Below are positions 59,063 through 64,000 of a DNA stretch of 64,000 bases, piece by piece (position 1 is the stretch's first letter; every line of letters begins with the position of its first letter). The position numbers were made by a program, and so were the translations under genes. The stretch covers positions 682,001-746,000 of the forward strand of contig NZ_VAJM01000001.1 of NCBI RefSeq assembly GCF_005771675.1, given 5' to 3'. The notes below the pieces were generated by a model. The model worked only from the letters and a program-made list of their open reading frames with translations. It was not told the DNA's origin and did not search any database. The DNA is from Hymenobacter jeollabukensis. Lineage in GTDB: Bacteria; Bacteroidota; Bacteroidia; Cytophagales; Hymenobacteraceae.

Positions 59063-60331
59063 CTACGCCAGCACCTCGCCGCCGATGACGACCTGCTCCA
59101 CCGGGTTTTCGCCCAGCCAGTAGGGCAGCTCGCGGTAATCGGGCACGCCGAGGATGAGCAGGTCGGCGCGCTTGCCGGGCTCCAGCGAGCCGCAGTCGTG
59201 CTGCCGGCCGATGGCCCAGGCGGCGTTGAGCGTAACGGCGGCCAGGGCTTCGCGCGGGGTCAGCCCCATTTTCAGGCAGGCCACCTGCAGGGCCAGCCAG
59301 AGGTTTTTGCTGGGGCAGGAACCGGGATTGAAGTCGGTGCTCAGGGCCACGGGCAGGCCCGCCTCGATGAACTGCCGGCCGGGGGCGTACTTCTCTTGCC
59401 GCAGGTATAGCGGCACCAGCGGCAGCAGCACGGCCACGGTGCGGCCCTGACTGGCGGCGGCCACCTGGGCGGCGCCCTCGGGCGTGAGGTAGTCGCAGTG
59501 GTCGACGCTGATGGCGCCCAGCTCGGCCGCCATCAGGCAGCCGCCCAGGTCGTGCAGCTGCTCGGCGTGGATTTTCAGCCCGAAGCCCAGTTCCCGGGCC
59601 CGCTGCAGGTAGCCGCGCGAGTCGTCGACGCTGAAGGCGCCTTCCTCGCAGAAAATATCGACGAAGGGCACCGCGGCCGGGTCGAGCCGGGGCAGCACGT
59701 CGGCGGCCAGCATGTCGAGGTACTCGACGGGGCGGCCTCTGTACTCGGGGCCGGGTACGTGGGCGCCGAGGAAGGTGGGCACCACGCGCACGGACTGGCG
59801 GCGGCTGGCCTCCTGGGCCACCCGCACGAGGCGCAGCTCGGTGGCGGCGTCGAGGCCGTAGCCGCTTTTGGCCTCCAGCGTGGTGACGCCGTAACGCCGG
59901 AAGCCCTCCAGGTGGTGCAGGGCACTCTGCAGCAGCTCGTCCTCCGAGGCGGCGCGGGTCTTGCGCACGGTGCTCAGGATGCCGCCGCCCGCGGCCAGGA
60001 TGTCGAGGTAGGACTCGCCCTGCAGCTTGCGCTGAAACTCGTCGGCGCGGTTGCCGCCAAACACGAGGTGGGTGTGACACTCCACCAGGCCCGGCATCAG
60101 TACCCGCCCCGAAACGTCCACGATGCGCGTATCGGGCCCGATGCGGCCGGCGTCCAGCTCGCCCATCGGCCCCACGGCGGCAATGGTGTCGCCCAGGCAG
60201 GCCACGTAGCCGTGCTCGATGATGCGCCAGTCGGCGTGGTCGGGGCCAGTGAGGGGCTTATCAGTGGGGCCGCCGGCCAGGGTGAGCACCTGGGCGGCGT
60301 GGCAGAAGAGCAGGGAGTAGGGCTGGGGCAT
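59063..60331 (-). CDS. hutI: Imidazolonepropionase
   Basis: A 422-residue amidohydrolase, third step of histidine degradation: it opens 4-imidazolone-5-propionate to N-formimino-glutamate in the cytoplasm. Motifs: the HxH metal ligands in LVECHTHLVFGG, LEAKSGYGL with the substrate-contacting residues, KIHAEQLHD, SVDHCDYLT and LSTDFNPGSCP. ATG 60331; a TACTTTTG -7 box lies at 60355-60362. No other hut genes are adjacent. Confidence 0.95.
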   Translation of the reverse strand: MPQPYSLLFCHAAQVLTLAGGPTDKPLTGPDHADWRIIEHGYVACLGDTIAAVGPMGELDAGRIGPDTRIVDVSGRVLMPGLVECHTHLVFGGNRADEFQRKLQGESYLDILAAGGGILSTVRKTRAASEDELLQSALHHLEGFRRYGVTTLEAKSGYGLDAATELRLVRVAQEASRRQSVRVVPTFLGAHVPGPEYRGRPVEYLDMLAADVLPRLDPAAVPFVDIFCEEGAFSVDDSRGYLQRARELGFGLKIHAEQLHDLGGCLMAAELGAISVDHCDYLTPEGAAQVAAASQGRTVAVLLPLVPLYLRQEKYAPGRQFIEAGLPVALSTDFNPGSCPSKNLWLALQVACLKMGLTPREALAAVTLNAAWAIGRQHDCGSLEPGKRADLLILGVPDYRELPYWLGENPVEQVVIGGEVLA

Positions 60332-60354
60332 GGCGGCGCGGGCTAGGTGCGCGT

Positions 60355-60362
60355 CAAAAGTA
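60355..60362 (-). promoter_or_regulatory. -7 box for hutI
   Basis: TACTTTTG on the minus strand matches TAnnTTTG and lies 23 bp before the ATG at 60331, implying a short leader. Confidence 0.5.
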
Positions 60363-60412
60363 CGCGGCCGGGCCTTTATGCCATCAGGCGTGGGCAGCAA
60401 GTGACGGGCCGC

Positions 60413-60829
60413 TTACGGCACCAAGCCAGCCCGCATACCGTTGCCTAATGCCCGCAACACGCGCTGCTTCCGCTTTTCGTCGAAGACTTTCGCCCATGTC
60501 ACCACCAGAGCGTCGTAGCCGCCCGATGCCTGCTTCTCGGCGGCCGTCAGCGGCACCAGACGTACTGCGGGCTGCTGGCCTTTGGTGGTCCAGGGAAGGA
60601 TATGCTGAAACGCCCGACTTTTCGACTCAATCACCGTTCCGCCGCTGCCCGAGGAAAACGCAATCCGTTTTTCGGCGAAGGTGAATTCCTGGCGCTGGTC
60701 GCGCAGCAGCGAGTCCAGAAAACGCACCTCCGGCGCCGTCAGCACCGGGTTGTCATTGGCTCCCAGCACAGGTTTGGTCTGCGCCGCGCCGAGCAACGGC
60801 AGCAGGCAAAGGGCAATAGTTAAACGCAT
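60413..60829 (-). CDS. Small exported hypothetical protein
   Basis: A 138-residue protein with a Sec signal peptide (MRLTIALCLLPLLGAAQ, cleavage near AAQ). The mature part has FLDSLLRDQRQEFTFAEKR, then a beta segment and a C-terminal basic helix (FDEKRKQRVLRAL). No family is recognised. ATG 60829. It lies between hutI (81 bp from its start to this stop) and the DUF3052 gene, all on the minus strand. Confidence 0.65.
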   Translation of the reverse strand: MRLTIALCLLPLLGAAQTKPVLGANDNPVLTAPEVRFLDSLLRDQRQEFTFAEKRIAFSSGSGGTVIESKSRAFQHILPWTTKGQQPAVRLVPLTAAEKQASGGYDALVVTWAKVFDEKRKQRVLRALGNGMRAGLVP

Positions 60830-60925
60830 CGTCGTGGTTATGTAAGGTTATTGCGGGCCTGAAACGGACATCCCCATTTGGCTCCGCCAACGCGCCTCGT
60901 ACCTTATTTATTACCCGGCAAGACG

Positions 60926-61375
60926 CTACTTACCAATCCGCTGCTTCCCCACCGCCGAAATAGCGCCGCCGCGGGTCATTTTCTTGATAAACTCCACCCG
61001 CCGGAAGCGCAGCGCCGACCAGTCCTCGTCGATGGCCACCTGGCTGACGGGCTCGAAGCCGGCCGCGCCCAGGGCCGCCCAGCCGGTGTCGCGGTTGAAC
61101 TCGCAGCGGTACTTTTTGGAAGTGCCCTTGGGGTAGGCCACCCACACGGCCACGTCGCCGGGGGCGTGGACCAGCTGCGCGGCCAGTTCCTCCACTTCCT
61201 GCTGCTTGGTGGCAAAGGCCAGCACCGAGGTGAAGGGCACCGTCGGGGCCAGGGCGGCTTCCACGGTGGCCCGCTCCCAGAGCTCGGCCAGGGCGGGTTG
61301 CAGGTCGGAGGGCAGGCCCAGCAGGCCCACCACGGCGCCGGGCTTGATTTGCAGTTTGTCGACGGCGGATTTCAT
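60926..61375 (-). CDS. DUF3052-like protein
   Basis: A 149-residue cytoplasmic protein starting KLQIKPGAVVGLLGLP, with FTSVLAFATKQQEVEEL, VWVAYPKGTSKK and VAIDEDWSALRFRRVEFI, the pattern of DUF3052. A similar YPK-G / D-x-W-S-x-x-(R/K)F order is common to this family. The function is unknown. ATG 61375. The Thg1-like gene ends 18 bp upstream on the same strand, so they are likely one operon. Confidence 0.72.
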   Translation of the reverse strand: MKSAVDKLQIKPGAVVGLLGLPSDLQPALAELWERATVEAALAPTVPFTSVLAFATKQQEVEELAAQLVHAPGDVAVWVAYPKGTSKKYRCEFNRDTGWAALGAAGFEPVSQVAIDEDWSALRFRRVEFIKKMTRGGAISAVGKQRIGK

Positions 61376-61393
61376 GGCGGTAAAATAGGAATT

Positions 61394-62164
61394 CTACTCC
61401 TGCCCGGCGCGCGGCAGCCACTGCTGCACCAGCGCGGCGTAATCGGGCCCGAGCGGCAGCTCGTAGTCGGCGTGCAGGGCGCGGCGCGTCACCTGCACCG
61501 GCTGCTGGCGGATGGGGTCAAAGGCATCTTTCAGCCGGGTGGCCCAGTACACCCCCACGCCGCGCTTCTGCCAGACGGGCAGCGCGTTGTAGTTGACGCC
61601 GTGCTGAAACAGCAGCTCGTTTTTGGCCCCCACGCTCAGGCCCTGCACCCGGGCGTGGGCGGCGGGAGCCGGTTGGCCGAGGCCGCGCAGCAGCCAGTAG
61701 CAGTGCGCGTTCAGGGAGTTGCGGTGGGCGTCTTCCTGCCGCCAGCGGAAGTAGTCGACCACGTCGGCGGGGCGCGGCAGCTGCGAAATGCGGCAGTCGA
61801 AGCAGGCCAGGGCGCCGAGCTGCTGGGTGAACTTGGCCGAGGCCTCGCCCGCCAGCACCGAAATCAGCTTGCGCAGCTTCCGCCCGAAGGTGTCCTCGGC
61901 CGGGTCGAGCAGCAGCGAAATTTCGTCGCTCTAGGTGAAGCCATAGCTGACGCGGAAGCCGCACTGCATCAGGTGCTCCACGGTGGCCACCATCATATCA
62001 CGAAACCGCACGTCGAAGGGCGCTTCAAACTGGTGCATTTCCTTGGTGAGGCGGGTAAAGCCGCGCCCGTCGAGGCGGGCCACCAGGTAGAGCCCGGGCA
62101 GGGCGCAGTGGTCGTGGGCGGTTTCGAAGACGCGCAGGCGGGCGTCGAGGGCGTCGAACTTCAT
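61394..62164 (-). pseudogene. Thg1-like 3'-5' RNA polymerase, interrupted by one TAG
   Basis: One 257-codon frame with a single in-frame TAG (61933-61931, codon 78). The N-terminal part has the Thg1 motif ARLDGRGFTRLTKEMH. Directly after the stop comes SDEISLL, the second metal-binding motif, which in the family usually follows a glutamine (YTQSDE), so the TAG stands where CAG is expected. The rest (HRNSLNAHCYWLL, WQKRGVGVYW) fits bacterial Thg1-like proteins, which extend RNA 3'-to-5' using a template and can repair tRNA 5' ends. If not read through, the 77-residue product lacks half of the active site. ATG 62164. Neighbours: a P-loop kinase upstream by 36 bp and a DUF3052 gene downstream by 18 bp. 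Confidence 0.82.
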
Positions 62165-62200
62165 GGGGCCGCGGAGGGGCTATGCTGGGGGAATAAAAGA

Positions 62201-62695
62201 CTAGGATGCGGCCGGCTTGGGCGGGCCGGGGATGCTCGATTCGGACGGCGCCTCGGTCTGCCAGGGCTCCACCGCGAAGCCGCCTTCGGGCAGGATGCGC
62301 ACGTAGTAGAGCTGGTCGAAGCCCTCGGCCCAGGTGGGCAGCTGCAGCCGCCCCGCGGTGCCGAACAAACCCACGTCGGGCACCTGCTCGGCGGCGGGGC
62401 GCTGCCGGTTGCGCAGCACGGCCGCCCGCGGCACCGACTGGAAGTAGTAGCCCACGATTTTGTAGCCCGCCGCTTTGGCCGGGCCAATGTAGCGCGCCCG
62501 CTCGGCCGCCGTGGGGTTGGTGTTGTCGACCACGAAGCGGGCCTGGGTGTCGAGGCAGAGCTGCAGCAGGCGGGCTTCGCGGTTACGGGTGTTGAGCAAA
62601 TCCAGGCTCAGGCGGATGTGGGAATTGAAAAACCGCTCCTTGTAGAAGGTGGACTTGCCGGTGGCCTGAATGCCGCAAAAGATGATGGCCTGCAT
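62201..62695 (-). CDS. P-loop polynucleotide-kinase-like protein
   Basis: A 164-residue P-loop kinase of the Pnkp/AAA_33 type. The Walker A motif is GIQATGKSTF (about 8-17), a DLLNTRNREAR segment follows, VVDNTNPTAAERARYI is the second diagnostic block (as in T4 Pnkp-like kinases) and RNRQRP is a lid-type arginine motif. It could phosphorylate RNA 5' ends or a small substrate. ATG 62695, preceded by a TATTGTTTG -7-like box (62709-62717) with a very short leader. It begins the operon with the Thg1-like and DUF3052 genes, a combination that suggests RNA end repair. Confidence 0.82.
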   Translation of the reverse strand: MQAIIFCGIQATGKSTFYKERFFNSHIRLSLDLLNTRNREARLLQLCLDTQARFVVDNTNPTAAERARYIGPAKAAGYKIVGYYFQSVPRAAVLRNRQRPAAEQVPDVGLFGTAGRLQLPTWAEGFDQLYYVRILPEGGFAVEPWQTEAPSESSIPGPPKPAAS

Positions 62696-62814
62696 GGCCG
62701 CAGTTTAGCAAACAATAGTCTTATCGGCGCTGCCACGCCGGGCCACGCCTCACATCATTATGTCGTTGCACCCGCCGCCGCGAATCCGCAGCTTGCCGCC
62801 CCGTTGCTCCGCCT

Positions 62815-63702
62815 ATGAAACCAGGCTTACTTCCCCTGCTCGCTGTCAGCCTGCTGCCGCTAGGGGCCACCGCCCAATCCCCGAAACCGGCCTCGCCCCC
62901 GCCGGCCGCGCAGGCCATTGCGGCGGCCGAGCGCGCCTTTGCCGCGCAGGCCCTGCAGGAAGGCAACAAAGCCGCGTTCCTGGCGACTATGGCCGATTCG
63001 GCGGTGGTGTTCAGCCGGGCCGAACCGGCGCTGGCCCGCAGCGTGTGGAGCGGCCGTCCCGCCGCCACGCCCACCGATCCGAGCCTGCGCTGGGGGCCCG
63101 CTACGGTAGGCGCCGCCGCTTCCGGCGAGCTGGGCTACAGCACCGGCCCCTGGTACCTGCAGCAGCCCGACGGGCAGCGCGTGACCTACGGGCAGTTTTT
63201 CACCATCTGGGCGCGGCAGCCCGACGGCCGCTACCGCTGGCTGCTCGATAACGGCATCAGCCACCCTGCCCCCGCCGGCAGCCCCGAGCCGCCGGCCACC
63301 CTCAGCTACCCCGCCGCCGGCCAGCCGCCCCGGCGCGGCAGCACCGACGTGCTGCGCACCGCTACGGCGCTGGATGAACAACTGTCGGCGGCCACGGCGG
63401 CGCAGGGACTGGCCCCGGCCTACACCGCCCGGCTGCACCCGCAGGCGCGGCTGCTGCGCGAAGGAATCATGCCGCTGACCACGCCGGCCGCCATCCGGCA
63501 GCAGCTCGACGGCGAGGCGCCGCGCCAACTGCTGCCCGCGGGCGGCCGCATCGCCCGCTCCGGCGAACTGGCTTACACTTACGGCACCTATCAGAACAGC
63601 GGCGCCGGGCAGCCCGGCCGCGGCAGCTACGTGCACCTGTGGCAGCACGGCGCCAAGGGCTGGCAGCTGCTGGCGGAAGTGTGTAACCCGGCCCCGCAGT
63701 AG
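62815..63702 (+). CDS. Exported protein with SnoaL/DUF4440-like repeats
   Basis: A 295-residue protein with a signal peptide (LLPLLAVSLLPLGATAQ) and two NTF2-like halves: residues about 30-150 (AERAFAAQALQEGNKAAFLATMADSAVVF and YGQFFTIWARQPDGRYRWLLD) and about 185-290 (ending YVHLWQHGAKGWQLLAEV). The repeat of W-x(5-8)-G-x-Y/W-x-L marks two DUF4440-type domains. Function in the periplasm is unknown. ATG 62815. It is divergent from the P-loop kinase gene. Confidence 0.75.
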   Translation: MKPGLLPLLAVSLLPLGATAQSPKPASPPPAAQAIAAAERAFAAQALQEGNKAAFLATMADSAVVFSRAEPALARSVWSGRPAATPTDPSLRWGPATVGAAASGELGYSTGPWYLQQPDGQRVTYGQFFTIWARQPDGRYRWLLDNGISHPAPAGSPEPPATLSYPAAGQPPRRGSTDVLRTATALDEQLSAATAAQGLAPAYTARLHPQARLLREGIMPLTTPAAIRQQLDGEAPRQLLPAGGRIARSGELAYTYGTYQNSGAGQPGRGSYVHLWQHGAKGWQLLAEVCNPAPQ

Positions 63703-63801
63703 CGCCGGCGGCCGGGCTGCGGCCGAAGCGAGGGAGCGGCCGGACGCAACCTTCCGGGCCGTGGCCGGGTAGGCAGTAGCCGACGACCTCCTTCCCTGCC
63801 C

Positions 63802-64000
63802 ATGCCGCCTATTGATGCCCCGCTGATCCTGACCCTGCAGCTCGATGCCGAAGCTCAGGCGTTTTTCGATGCGCTACGCCAGCAGCACTTTCCGCCCGAG
63901 CGCAATTTTCTGGCCGCTCACCTCACGCTGTTTCACCACCTGCCGGGGCCCGAGCTGGACAACATCGAAGCTTACCTGGCTGTGCGCTGCCGGGCGCAGG
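63802..64000 (+). CDS. 2'-5' RNA ligase/2H phosphoesterase family, partial
   Basis: The first 66 residues of a gene cut by the window edge. It begins MPPIDAPLILTLQLDAEAQ, then FFDALRQQHFPPERNFLAAH and the first 2H motif AHLTLFH (His-x-Thr). This family opens or forms 2'-5' or 2',3'-cyclic phosphate bonds in RNA. The second HxT motif must lie beyond the window. Together with the kinase and Thg1-like genes 1-2 kb away, it makes the region look RNA-repair-related. ATG 63802. Confidence 0.8.
   Translation, partial: MPPIDAPLILTLQLDAEAQAFFDALRQQHFPPERNFLAAHLTLFHHLPGPELDNIEAYLAVRCRAQ

Noticed and set aside
47840-61933. Genome-wide reassignment of TAG to glutamine
   Set aside because: Many clearly complete genes here end with TAG (for example the cyclase at 5000-5002 and asparaginase at 27960-27962), so TAG works as a stop; only local suppression or mutation is plausible.
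60878-62818. 646-codon plus-strand ORF over the DUF3052, Thg1-like and kinase genes
   Set aside because: The minus strand encodes three recognisable proteins; this frame is Gly/His/Val-rich antisense. It was considered because two minus-strand frames look interrupted, but the Thg1 and Pnkp-like motifs decide for the minus strand.

Overview
This window is chromosomal DNA from a high-GC member of the Bacteroidota, most likely a Hymenobacter-like member of the Cytophagales. The evidence is a secreted PKD/GEVED protein with a type IX secretion sorting tail, many promoters with the Bacteroidota -7 box (TAnnTTTG), frequent TTG/GTG starts, little Shine-Dalgarno sequence, and an ECF sigma factor paired with an anti-sigma/outer-membrane barrel fusion. 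No rRNA, CRISPR array, prophage or complete insertion sequence is visible. There is one tRNA (Ser-GGA).

Layout. 0-15 kb: gltD; a small exported protein; a histidine kinase / response regulator / receiver-adenylate cyclase operon; a large nucleotide-transporter-like protein with HEAT repeats and a cyclic-nucleotide-binding domain (CNBD); an HD hydrolase; a half-size EamA transporter; a divergent galactokinase; a lipoprotein; a CNBD-CBS-DUF294 protein with its partner exonuclease; and a glutathione peroxidase. 15-24.6 kb: a plus-strand stress or low-oxygen cluster (beta-CASP RNase, D-lactate dehydrogenase, L,D-transpeptidase, three UspA paralogues, a five-BON protein, a DUF2892 protein). Three TGA-N6-TCA Crp/Fnr-like sites sit 77-103 bp upstream of three of its genes. 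24.6-33 kb: a hybrid kinase with a repetitive coiled coil, tRNA-Ser, asparaginase, a TetR/SDR/oxidoreductase group, and TatD.

33-41 kb is an exopolysaccharide locus: GT2, NodB deacetylase, GT1, flippase, Wzz-like and Wzy/ligase-like proteins, interrupted by a YrhB/Imm35-like small gene. 41-55 kb holds a DinB protein, a SpoIIE-type phosphatase, an orphan OppC-type permease, cytochrome c, the PKD/GEVED surface protein (interrupted by TAG), a second GT2 with a flippase-like LPG-synthase-family protein, ruvC, and a five-gene overlapping operon from PhzF to a small membrane protein. 55-64 kb holds the ECF sigma system, hutI, and an RNA-repair-like neighbourhood: P-loop kinase, Thg1-like 3'-5' polymerase (interrupted by TAG), a DUF3052 protein, and a 2H phosphoesterase running off the end.

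Three themes stand out. First, nucleotide second-messenger signalling recurs: one cyclase, two CNBD proteins and Crp-like operators. Second, many intergenic gaps are filled by unrelated imperfect palindromes, several of them inverted arrays of short tandem repeats that reach into the flanking stop or start codon. Third, two genes carry an in-frame TAG where glutamine (CAG) would be expected. All family assignments come from reading motifs by eye; no database search was run.
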